From the NCBI GenBank assembly GCA_003551485.1, contig PUMS01000407.1, forward strand, positions 1-20,713: 20,713 nt of DNA. Direction: 5' to 3'. This stretch comes from Phycisphaeraceae bacterium. Its GTDB lineage: Bacteria; Planctomycetota; Phycisphaerae; Phycisphaerales; Phycisphaeraceae. Below are positions 1-7,038 of the stretch, piece by piece; position 1 is the stretch's first letter, and every line of letters begins with the position of its first letter. A model generated the notes under the pieces. It was not told the DNA's origin and ran no database searches. It was given only the letters and a program-made list of their open reading frames with translations. The translations under genes and the position numbers were made by a program.

Positions 1-196
1 CCCGCCATACCTGCGCATCGCAGGCGCCCCGCGCCGCTTCTGCCCCGGCCACAAGCGCCCTGGCGGGGCCGAGCCCGGCGTCGATGGTCAACTCACCAGA
101 CGCCACGTCGGCATTGGCATCGGTTTGCGCGGCCTGGTCCAGCCACTGCCGCGACAAAGCGTGGGCGTTGTAAACGAAGTGTTTCAGCAACGTCAC
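1..196 (-). CDS. Unidentified protein, N-terminal 65 residues, cut by left edge
   Basis: A GTG codon at 196-194 opens a frame that stays open to the left edge. A GGAGG Shine-Dalgarno (203-207) lies six bases upstream. The product begins MTLLKHFVYNAHALSRQW and continues with an Ala/Asp-rich stretch, so it looks like ordinary cytosolic protein without a signal peptide. An ATG in another frame (209-207) reaches a stop after about 38 codons, which favours the GTG frame. I do not recognise the family from 65 residues. It is separated from the large operon by 130 bases containing a stem-loop, so it may be a separate transcription unit or a read-through gene. Confidence 0.6.
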   Translation of the reverse strand, partial: MTLLKHFVYNAHALSRQWLDQAAQTDANADVASGELTIDAGLGPARALVAGAEAARGACDAQVWR

Positions 197-202
197 GTAC
201 GG

Positions 203-207
203 CCTCC
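203..207 (-). promoter_or_regulatory. Ribosome binding site deciding the GTG start at 196
   Basis: GGAGG on the minus strand lies six bases before the GTG. It is the main support for calling a gene here, because the gene is truncated and its start is not ATG. Confidence 0.6.
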
Positions 208-211
208 ATCG

Positions 212-237
212 GGCAGCATGGGGGGGACGATGCTGCC
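212..237 (-). terminator. Stem-loop between the operon end and the next gene
   Basis: An 8-bp perfect stem (212-219 with 230-237, GGCAGCAT/ATGCTGCC) encloses a 10-base loop with a run of seven C on the minus-strand transcript. It lies about 90 bases after the operon's last stop and five bases before the next gene's Shine-Dalgarno. No U tract follows, so it is not a textbook intrinsic terminator. It could end or process the operon transcript, or be a leader structure of the next gene. The rest of 197-326 shows nothing recognisable. Confidence 0.35.
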
Positions 238-326
238 GCACCTCCCCGCCCGCATGAGTCTACCGCCGCCGCCCGGCAGCGTGAACGGTGTAACGATTGG
301 CCCCTGCACGCTCCAGCCTCGCCCCC

Positions 327-1286
327 CTACCGGATGATGCGGCCTTCCTCGCGGTCCTTCTCATCACCTTCGGGAATGTTGCCATCCTCGGCAGGCTCGA
401 CCTCGAAGACGCGCACGTTGTCGAACCAGTATTCACCCGGCGGCCAGTAGGCGTAGAGCATGATGCGGATGTAGCGGACGTTCTCGGTGATCTCGCGGTT
501 GTTGGGGTGGCGAGGCTGTTTGTGGGTGTAGGTTCGCCACTGGTCGCTGCCGCCGACGGGGAACCAGGTGGTGTAGCGGTAGCGCATGCGGTAGCGGATG
601 GGGCGCCCCTGGTCATCGTGGTTCGGCTCATCCCGAGCCTCGCGGAAGACCTGCTGCACCGCCGGCTGCTCATCGCCGAAGCTCAGCGGCAGCTTCTTCT
701 CATAGCCGCGGATGAACACCTTCGCCGACCCGCCGCGGGCATCCACGTACACCCGGTAGGCGCCGCCGGGCTTGACCGGGATGTAGTCCGACCAGAAGAA
801 GCCGCCGTCGAGGCCGGCGATGGTGTTGTCCCGCGGCGGGCGCGTGGCCTGCTTGTCGGGCACCCTGTCCAGGCCGGCGCCGCGGACGTAGCGCTCGACC
901 CACCAGCGGTAGGCCTGCGCCTGGTTGACGTCGGTGTCGATGCGGATGACCTTGCCGCGATCCTCATCCACCGGGCAGTCCATCCAGGTCATCACCAGGC
1001 CATCGGGCCGCTGCCAGTACCGCGGGCCATCGTCTTGTTCGTTGATCCGGCTGAAGTCGCCGTTGCGGATGAGGTTCTCACCGTCCCCCGGCGGCGGGGG
1101 CGCGCCTTCGGGGCGCAGTGGGATGTCATCGCCGTCCGCGGTCTTGTCACCGCCATTGGCATCCTGGTTCGCTGATGCTTCATCGACCGCATCGGGCTCG
1201 GCCTGCTCAGCGTAGAGTGCATTCGGCGCTGCCAGCAGCAGCGCGGCAACTGCGATGGTGAGCGGAGTGTCGATGCATCGAATCAT
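327..1286 (-). CDS. Secreted carbohydrate-binding-like protein
   Basis: A 319-aa protein with an N-terminal signal peptide (hydrophobic core about 8-20, likely cleavage after NALYA near residue 26). A low-complexity acidic and Pro-rich linker follows to about residue 68. The body opens with NLIRNGDFSR, the usual first strand of galactose-binding or CBM_4_9-like jelly-roll domains. It ends with PPGEYWFDNVRVFEVEP (about 280-296), a typical last strand, then an acidic tail. I infer an exported ligand-binding protein with no enzyme motif. The ATG overlaps the upstream stop by four bases (ATGA) and has GGAGG seven bases upstream. It is the last gene of the operon. The CBM assignment is from fold signature only and no sugar ligand can be named. 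Confidence 0.8.
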   Translation of the reverse strand: MIRCIDTPLTIAVAALLLAAPNALYAEQAEPDAVDEASANQDANGGDKTADGDDIPLRPEGAPPPPGDGENLIRNGDFSRINEQDDGPRYWQRPDGLVMTWMDCPVDEDRGKVIRIDTDVNQAQAYRWWVERYVRGAGLDRVPDKQATRPPRDNTIAGLDGGFFWSDYIPVKPGGAYRVYVDARGGSAKVFIRGYEKKLPLSFGDEQPAVQQVFREARDEPNHDDQGRPIRYRMRYRYTTWFPVGGSDQWRTYTHKQPRHPNNREITENVRYIRIMLYAYWPPGEYWFDNVRVFEVEPAEDGNIPEGDEKDREEGRIIR

Positions 1287-3682
1287 GGTTCATCCTCCAG
1301 CTTGCCCAGCGCCTCGACGGCGCGGTCGCGCCATGGGCCGGCGATGCCGGTGCGCACCAGGTTTCGCAGGGCCTCAGCGCGGCCATCATCATCGCCAACG
1401 TCACCCAGCGCCTCGGCCAGCAGCCATCGGGCGTGGGGTTCAAACTCGCTGCCCTCGCCCAGGGCCACCGCCATCCGCAGGGGCCGAAGCGCGGCGTGGG
1501 CCTGCTCGCGCGCCATGGTGAGCCGGCCGCGCCAGTAGAACACCGCCCCGCGTGGGCGGTCGGCGGCGAATCGGCGCTGCCACTGCTCGAGCACCAGCGC
1601 GGCATCGCTCAGCCGGCCGCGCTGAAGGTGCTGCGCCAGGGTCTCCGGGATCGCACCCACGCGCGCTGCGCGCACCTGCGGGGGCACGCGAGGGTTGTTA
1701 AGGGCCTCGGCAATGCGGTAGTGGCGGTCGGCTTCATCGCGATCGCGGTGCCACAGCTCGACATCACCCATCGCGATGGCCGCATCCTGCATCACCGGCT
1801 GGGTCTGGCGGGTGAGGCCGACCTGCTCGAAGGTGGCCTCGGCGCGGCGGTAGAGTCCAGCGGCGCGGTCGCGGTCTTCGAGTTCGATGCCACTGATGCG
1901 GATCAGCCGCGCCAGCGAATCGAGCAATCGTGGACCGGGTTCATCGGCTTCGACGGCGGCCTCGAGATGGCGCGCTGCGCGCCGCGCGGCCGCACCGGTC
2001 ACCGCCGCGGCCCAGGCGGCCTCATCGGTGCCACCGTGGCCGGCGGCCAGGCGATGGGCGGTGATGCGCGCTTCATCATCGAGGTCGTTGCGATCGAGGG
2101 CCTCCTCCGCCGCGGCGATGGACCGCTCCCAACGCTCACCCTCGGCCCAGAACCGCGCCAGCTCGATCAGCAGCGGTGTGTGCAGGTCGGGCAGGGAGGC
2201 TTGTTGCAGCAGCGGCTCGTAGCGATCGCGGCTGCCGGCGCGGAAGCTGGAGCGCTGTACGTGCTCGACGGTGAACACCTCCAGCGGCCACGCGCGGCGG
2301 ACGGTGCGGCCGCCGGGCGCACGGGCCTCGAGCTCGATGGTGTAATCGCCCTCTGCAAGGTACACGTGCTCCAGCCGCGCGCCCACAGCGCTCTGGCCAT
2401 CACCCAGGCGCCAGCGGATGTCCCAGCCGTCGAGGTCCCCGGCGGCCTCGCCCGCATCGGCGGTCAGCCCGAAGCGCGTGTATTGGCCCTGGGCGCGGTC
2501 GGCCGGCCAGAGGCTGTCGATCAGCTCGATGCGCGGCATGAGCGTGGGCGCTGGCCGGCCATCGTGGCGGCGCTGGTAGGCCGTGACCGCCGCATCGTGC
2601 TGTCGCACAAAGGCTTGTTCGGAAATACCGCCGAAGTGCTCAGCGCCGGGCGGCTTCCAGCCCAGGAAGGCGAGCTGATACAGCAGCACCTCTTCGTGGT
2701 AGTACTCGATGTAGTGCAGGCCGGCCTCGAGTTCATGAAAAGCGTTCTTCTCGCCGTAGCGGCCGCGCTCGGCCGTGTGGCGGCCGGGCCAGTGGACGAG
2801 TTCTTCACCGTTGATGAAGCTGAAGCTCGCCTCGTTGGAGGCCGTGGCAAAGCCCCAGCGGCCGGCGCGGTCCAGGCGCAGCCAGCCGCGGTAGATGCTG
2901 ATGTAGTAGTCGGAATGGCCGAAGGGGTTGTAGGCATCGGATATGTTGCGGCGGTAGGCCGCGCCGTCGGGCCGGGGCGATTGGTCGATGAGGCGCTGCA
3001 TCTGCTCGGGCGTGAGCGGGTTATCCACGTCGCGCGGCCGGCGCAGCGTCGTCAGCACCAGCCCGGCGCGGGGAATCCAGCCCCCCGCCTGCGGGCCCGG
3101 CTCGGGCGCGCCGGAGGCGACGCGGCGATGATCGATCACCGCGCGGCGGGGGTCGATCCCGGCCTCGGCATGGCCGAAGTAGATGAAGAACCGCCCCCGC
3201 GGCCGCGGCGAGCGGAAGCTGATCAGCGAATCCTGCCGCGGGTGGTGGTAGACAAGCTCATACGGCACCGGCTCGCCATCGGCATCGAAGATGCGGTAGT
3301 CGTTGCCATCTTCCCGCACCAGGCCCGCATGCCGGATGCGCACGCCCGCGACATCGACGTCTTCGCTGCCGCCACCGCGGACCTCGACGATCGCCCGGTA
3401 GGACCAGTCGGGCAGGTGCCAGGCGGGCCCGGCGGCGGCCGCGGGGGTGGCGGGGATGAGGATGGTCAATACCAGGAATGCCAGGAGGCAGAAGGTCGAA
3501 CAGCGCAGGCAATGGGCGAGTGGCCATTCTCCCTCTCCCCCCGGGAGAGGGCCGGGGCGAGGGCAGATGCGCGGTGGCCTGTCCGAACCTTCCCTCACCC
3601 CCGACCCCTCTCCCAGGGGGAGAGGGCAGTCAAAGTGGCGGCGCGATCTTGCATTCGGAGTGTGGTGCCACATAGGTGTCAT
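1283..3682 (-). CDS. Secreted DUF2341-like/PA14-like/PKD/TPR protein
   Basis: A 799-aa multidomain exported protein. Residues 1-60 form an unusual N-terminal extension whose residues 21-52 are encoded by a palindromic repeat element. A signal-like hydrophobic segment follows (about 61-78) with an AAAA cleavage region near 84. Residues 92-175 resemble the DUF2341 domain of secreted beta-rich proteins. Residues 240-345 look like PA14 (RWGFATASNEASFSFING, then HYIEYYHEE). Residues 385-470 are a PKD-type Ig fold (WRLGDGQ then HVYLAEGDYTIEL). From about 490 to the end the protein is helical and TPR-like. It likely binds glycan or protein partners outside the cytoplasm. The ATG overlaps the previous stop as TGATG. 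No in-frame ATG, GTG or usable TTG lies between the repeat and the signal segment, so I keep this start. Confidence 0.82.
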   Translation of the reverse strand: MTPMWHHTPNARSRRHFDCPLPLGEGSGVREGSDRPPRICPRPGPLPGGEGEWPLAHCLRCSTFCLLAFLVLTILIPATPAAAAGPAWHLPDWSYRAIVEVRGGGSEDVDVAGVRIRHAGLVREDGNDYRIFDADGEPVPYELVYHHPRQDSLISFRSPRPRGRFFIYFGHAEAGIDPRRAVIDHRRVASGAPEPGPQAGGWIPRAGLVLTTLRRPRDVDNPLTPEQMQRLIDQSPRPDGAAYRRNISDAYNPFGHSDYYISIYRGWLRLDRAGRWGFATASNEASFSFINGEELVHWPGRHTAERGRYGEKNAFHELEAGLHYIEYYHEEVLLYQLAFLGWKPPGAEHFGGISEQAFVRQHDAAVTAYQRRHDGRPAPTLMPRIELIDSLWPADRAQGQYTRFGLTADAGEAAGDLDGWDIRWRLGDGQSAVGARLEHVYLAEGDYTIELEARAPGGRTVRRAWPLEVFTVEHVQRSSFRAGSRDRYEPLLQQASLPDLHTPLLIELARFWAEGERWERSIAAAEEALDRNDLDDEARITAHRLAAGHGGTDEAAWAAAVTGAAARRAARHLEAAVEADEPGPRLLDSLARLIRISGIELEDRDRAAGLYRRAEATFEQVGLTRQTQPVMQDAAIAMGDVELWHRDRDEADRHYRIAEALNNPRVPPQVRAARVGAIPETLAQHLQRGRLSDAALVLEQWQRRFAADRPRGAVFYWRGRLTMAREQAHAALRPLRMAVALGEGSEFEPHARWLLAEALGDVGDDDGRAEALRNLVRTGIAGPWRDRAVEALGKLEDEP
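3529..3627. repeat. REP/MITE-like palindromic element, copy A
   Basis: A 99-bp element built from two hairpins (CCCTCTCCC/GGGAGAGGG type) flanking longer complementary arms (GGGGCGAGGG versus CCCTCACCCC) and a central spacer, so the whole unit is an inverted repeat. It aligns without gaps to 17518-17616 with about 22 mismatches by hand count, mostly in the spacer. It lies inside the 5' end of the coding region for the PA14-like/PKD/TPR protein and is translated as LPLGEGSGVREG...PLPGGEGE. No transposase is nearby, so it would be non-autonomous. Confidence 0.85.
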
Positions 3683-6600
3683 CAGTCCTCGCGCGGGTCG
3701 ATCTCTTCATCGCTGGCGATGGCGGCGTAGTAGGCGCCGACGAGGTCTTCAAAGCCCTGGGGCATGGCCTGGCGGCTGCCGGTGACGATCTGTTGGCGCA
3801 GGTCCGGCGGCAGGCTGGGCGCCTTCTGAAGGGCCATCGAGACGGCGGCGTCGACCTGGCTCTGAAGGGCGCGCAGCTCGCCGAGGGCGGCCTTCCTCCG
3901 CCGCGCTGAATCGTCGTAGCGCAGGTCGCGCATGTCCTCCTGGGCCTGCTCGAGCAGCTCGATGGCGCGGTGGACGCGGTCGGTGGGCCGGCCGCGGTAG
4001 TCCAGCTCGCGGGCCACGCGCTGGGCCTTCTCGATCATCAACTGCTGCTGCTCGGTGAGCCGGTCCATGTCGCGGATGAAGTCCGGCGGCGTGCCGCCCT
4101 GGAGGCCGCGGGTGCCGGCGCCGGTCTTCTTGCCGCCGCCGGTGGCGCCGCGCGGGTCGAGTTGGGCCTGGGCATCGATGTGGCCCTCTTCATAGGGCTC
4201 GGCCGTCAGGCGCGCGGGCGTGGGCCGGCCCTCCATCGCCGGTGAGTCCTCACCGACCATCTGGCCCGATGCCTTGCCGCGGCGGCCGGCGCCGCTGCGG
4301 CCGCTCATCTCGCTCTGGTTGGGAAGCTGGTTGCCGGTCTTGCCCACCGCGGCAAACGAGCTCATCGGCCCATCGACGATATCCCACCCCACCTGCATGT
4401 TGCCACCCCAGGAACCGGTGGTGTCGTCGGCATCCTCATCGAACTCATCGAGGTCCTCGATCAGGTCGCCGACGATGTCCTGAAGATCGGCCGGCAGCAC
4501 GGCCTCGGGCACCTCGAAGCGGCCCTCCTCGGCATCCTCCATCACCCAGGCGGTCGAGTCGCCGCTGTGGGGCATCCACATCTCCAGGTCCTCTCGCACC
4601 TCGGTGGCCAGGGCCTTGGCGCCTTCCTCGACGGGCGTGGCGATCTCGCGCGTCGGGCCGCGCTCCTGCTTCTCGATCTCCTCGAAGATGGTGTTGACGC
4701 TTTCGGCCAGGGCCGAGTCCTTCACGAAGCCGTCGGGCAGGCGGCTGATCTCATCGACCGAGTCCTTGGCCCACTCGCCCCAGCGGTCCAGCCGGTGGCG
4801 GGCGTGCTCGAGCTCGGCAAGGTCCTCACCGGTCACGTCGCGGTCATCGCGGCGGACCATCTTCTCATAGGTCTCCTCGATCTCGCGGATGTCGGTAAGG
4901 AAGCGGTCGAAGGCATCGGCCAGCTTCGCGAGCTGGTCGGTTACATCGCGGTGGATGATCGGGTCCTCACGCCGGATGCGCTCGAGCTGACGGCGAACCT
5001 GCTCGGTGCGGGTCAGTCGCAGGAGGATGTCCTCGAGCTGCTCGATGATCTCATCCTGCACCGGCAGCGAAGCCTCGGCCAATGCCCGGCCATCGTCGCG
5101 CGAGGCCGCATCGCGGTAGCCTTCCAGCAGCCCCACCGCCTGCGCCATCTCATCCTGGCCGAGCCGGCGCAACTGGAGCACGAGCGTGCGTGCGGGGAAG
5201 GCCTGCTGCTCCATCACGCGGGCAAGCTGGAGCGTGCGGTGGCGGATGGTGCCCTGTCGATCGGCCAGTTCCTCGCCGTCGGCGAGGGCCTCGGTCTGAC
5301 CGCGGTTGAGCCGTTGGAGGCGAAGGATTTCGGTCACCGCGCGGGCGTAATCAGTGATCCGCCGCGCCAGAAGCGCATCGGCGGCGTCTGGTGTGAGCAC
5401 CACGATGTTGAAGCGGCGGGTGCGGTCGGTGCCCGGGCCGGTGATGTCGTTACGGTCTTCGGCCACGGCCCAGTATTGCAGCCGCTCGCCCTCCTTCAGG
5501 CCCAGTTCGGCCACGGTGGTCTCATGCACACGCTGAAGGCGCTGCCGCGGCGGGCCGGCGTTGTCCCAGCGGTGGACCTCGAAGACCTCCTCACCCCTGC
5601 CGTCGCGCTGACCCAGGATGCGCACCGGACCCAGGCCGTAGCGGTCCTGCGCCACCACCACGAAGCGCACATCATCCTCGGGCCCGAGCTGGATGTCGCG
5701 GCCGGGCGAGGCGAAGGCCACCGACGGCGGCTCATCGCGCAGCAGCGTGATGGTGTAGGTCGTGGGTTCGACCACCGTGTGCCCGAGCGTGTCGGTCAGC
5801 CGCAGGCGGTAGGTGTCCGGCTCGGTGATGCTCATCCGCATCGTCCAGGTGGATGCATCATCGCCGGGGCTGAACGCGATGGCCGAGGCATCATCGGGCA
5901 GCAGCTCGAGTGCATCGAGCGGCTTGTTGCTGCGGACGGTCAGAACCGCCTCGGTCGAGGGCAGGCCGCGCAGGTGGCCGTCGAAGTCGCTGATGGTCTC
6001 CGCACCGAGGGCCGTATAAGCCGGTGCGCGGTACTCCACCTGCATCGAGGCCACGCGCGGGCGGGGCTCGACGTCGATGGCAACGGGTACACTACGCCCA
6101 TCCCCCGCCACCGCCCGCAGGATCATCGGGCCCTCGACGGCGGCGAAGCCATAACGGAAACGCTGATCATCGGTCCGCTCCATGGCCACAGCGCGGCGGG
6201 CGCCGCGGTGGTCCTCGTAATGAAGCTCAGCGCGCTCGACGGGCCGGCCCTCGACGAGGGCACGCACCTCGAGGGCCTCACCCTCGAGCACGCGGCGGTC
6301 ATCGGGGCCGGGCCGCTCGATGAACACGCTGTTGTAGGTGAACGGGTCGATGTCGGCCCACGGCAGCAGCACGCGCGACAGGCTCGTGCCCGCGCCGGGC
6401 CCGCCCAGCAGCAGCAGCGCGGCGACCATCACGCCCCCCACCGCCGCGACCGCGCTGTGGCGCTTCAGCGCCCCATTGGCCACCACCGCGCCGGGGCGGA
6501 CCTGCTCCGAGGCCATCACCCCATCGCCCACGATCGCATCGATCAGCCGCGAGGCCACGCCGTCGCCGTTGGAGCGGCCAAGCTGAAGGGCGTTGATCAG

Positions 6601-6906
6601 CCGGTTGCCGATGTCGGGCTGACGCTGCTCGATCAGCGCGGCGAAGTAGTCATCCGTGTGCCGCGCAAGCAGCGGGCCGGCCAGGTATCGCCACCCCAGC
6701 ATCGCCACCCCGCCATACAGCAGAAGCGCTGTCAGCAGCCTGCCCACACCGGGCAGCGGCGCCAGCCGGTCGATGGCCACCGCCGCCACGAGCACGATCG
6801 CGGCAAACCCGGCCACCAGCAGCAACCCCTCGACCAGCCGGCGCAGGCGCCAGACCTGGCGGGTTGCATGCACGCTCTCGATCAGTTGTGCGTATGCCTG
6901 TGTCAT
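3682..6906 (-). CDS. DUF4175-like large membrane and coiled-coil protein
   Basis: A 1074-aa protein. Two membrane helices lie near the N-terminus (about 25-44 and 54-72) and a third near 150-168. A large region of beta-rich, Ig-like character follows (about 190-500, including DTYRLRLTDTLGHTV). Next come long charged helices typical of coiled coils (about 510-780), a Gly/Ser/acidic low-complexity region (about 830-950) and a helical C-terminus (about 960-1074). This layout matches the DUF4175 family, whose function is not established. I infer a membrane-anchored scaffold. AGGAG lies eight bases before the ATG. It follows the second VWA protein after a 132-base gap and is coupled to the next gene by TGATG. 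Its last 40 residues resemble the C-terminus of the partial gene at the right edge. Confidence 0.8.
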   Translation of the reverse strand: MTQAYAQLIESVHATRQVWRLRRLVEGLLLVAGFAAIVLVAAVAIDRLAPLPGVGRLLTALLLYGGVAMLGWRYLAGPLLARHTDDYFAALIEQRQPDIGNRLINALQLGRSNGDGVASRLIDAIVGDGVMASEQVRPGAVVANGALKRHSAVAAVGGVMVAALLLLGGPGAGTSLSRVLLPWADIDPFTYNSVFIERPGPDDRRVLEGEALEVRALVEGRPVERAELHYEDHRGARRAVAMERTDDQRFRYGFAAVEGPMILRAVAGDGRSVPVAIDVEPRPRVASMQVEYRAPAYTALGAETISDFDGHLRGLPSTEAVLTVRSNKPLDALELLPDDASAIAFSPGDDASTWTMRMSITEPDTYRLRLTDTLGHTVVEPTTYTITLLRDEPPSVAFASPGRDIQLGPEDDVRFVVVAQDRYGLGPVRILGQRDGRGEEVFEVHRWDNAGPPRQRLQRVHETTVAELGLKEGERLQYWAVAEDRNDITGPGTDRTRRFNIVVLTPDAADALLARRITDYARAVTEILRLQRLNRGQTEALADGEELADRQGTIRHRTLQLARVMEQQAFPARTLVLQLRRLGQDEMAQAVGLLEGYRDAASRDDGRALAEASLPVQDEIIEQLEDILLRLTRTEQVRRQLERIRREDPIIHRDVTDQLAKLADAFDRFLTDIREIEETYEKMVRRDDRDVTGEDLAELEHARHRLDRWGEWAKDSVDEISRLPDGFVKDSALAESVNTIFEEIEKQERGPTREIATPVEEGAKALATEVREDLEMWMPHSGDSTAWVMEDAEEGRFEVPEAVLPADLQDIVGDLIEDLDEFDEDADDTTGSWGGNMQVGWDIVDGPMSSFAAVGKTGNQLPNQSEMSGRSGAGRRGKASGQMVGEDSPAMEGRPTPARLTAEPYEEGHIDAQAQLDPRGATGGGKKTGAGTRGLQGGTPPDFIRDMDRLTEQQQLMIEKAQRVARELDYRGRPTDRVHRAIELLEQAQEDMRDLRYDDSARRRKAALGELRALQSQVDAAVSMALQKAPSLPPDLRQQIVTGSRQAMPQGFEDLVGAYYAAIASDEEIDPRED

Positions 6907-7038
6907 GGCGATGTCTCCTGTGTTCCTGTCGCCCCCGCCACGTCGCTCGCGGCGGGTTGCCGCGGCCTGTTCACTGGCGGGCCTTGCCGCCTTCTGTCGT
7001 CACCTCACCCCCCCGGAAGGGGGAGAGGGGAGTAGCTC
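6907..7038. other. Longest internal gap of the operon
   Basis: This 132-base spacer separates the second VWA protein gene from the DUF4175-like gene. It holds a partial palindromic element (7003-7030), a GC-rich inverted repeat near 6934-6955 (CCCGCC with GGCGGG) and the Shine-Dalgarno of the downstream gene. No clear -35/-10 pair is visible, though an internal promoter or processing site is possible because it is the widest junction. Confidence 0.5.
7003..7030. repeat. Partial palindromic element, copy C
   Basis: The stretch CCTCACCCCCCCGG followed by AAGGGGGAGAGGGG matches the right half of the 99-bp elements at 3529 and 17518 (CCCTCACCCC arm plus GGGAGAGGG arm) with the central part shortened. 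It lies wholly between genes. It could be a decayed or half copy of the same family. Confidence 0.6.

Noticed and set aside
1433..3730. Plus-strand open frame (about 765 codons) over the PA14-like/PKD/TPR gene
   Set aside because: Low-quality composition and no motifs; the opposite strand has clear PKD and PA14-like signatures.
4567..7035. Plus-strand open frame (about 822 codons) antisense to the DUF4175-like gene
   Set aside because: Shadow frame: no domain, no membrane pattern and no ribosome binding site I trust. The minus frame has coherent helices and coiled coil.
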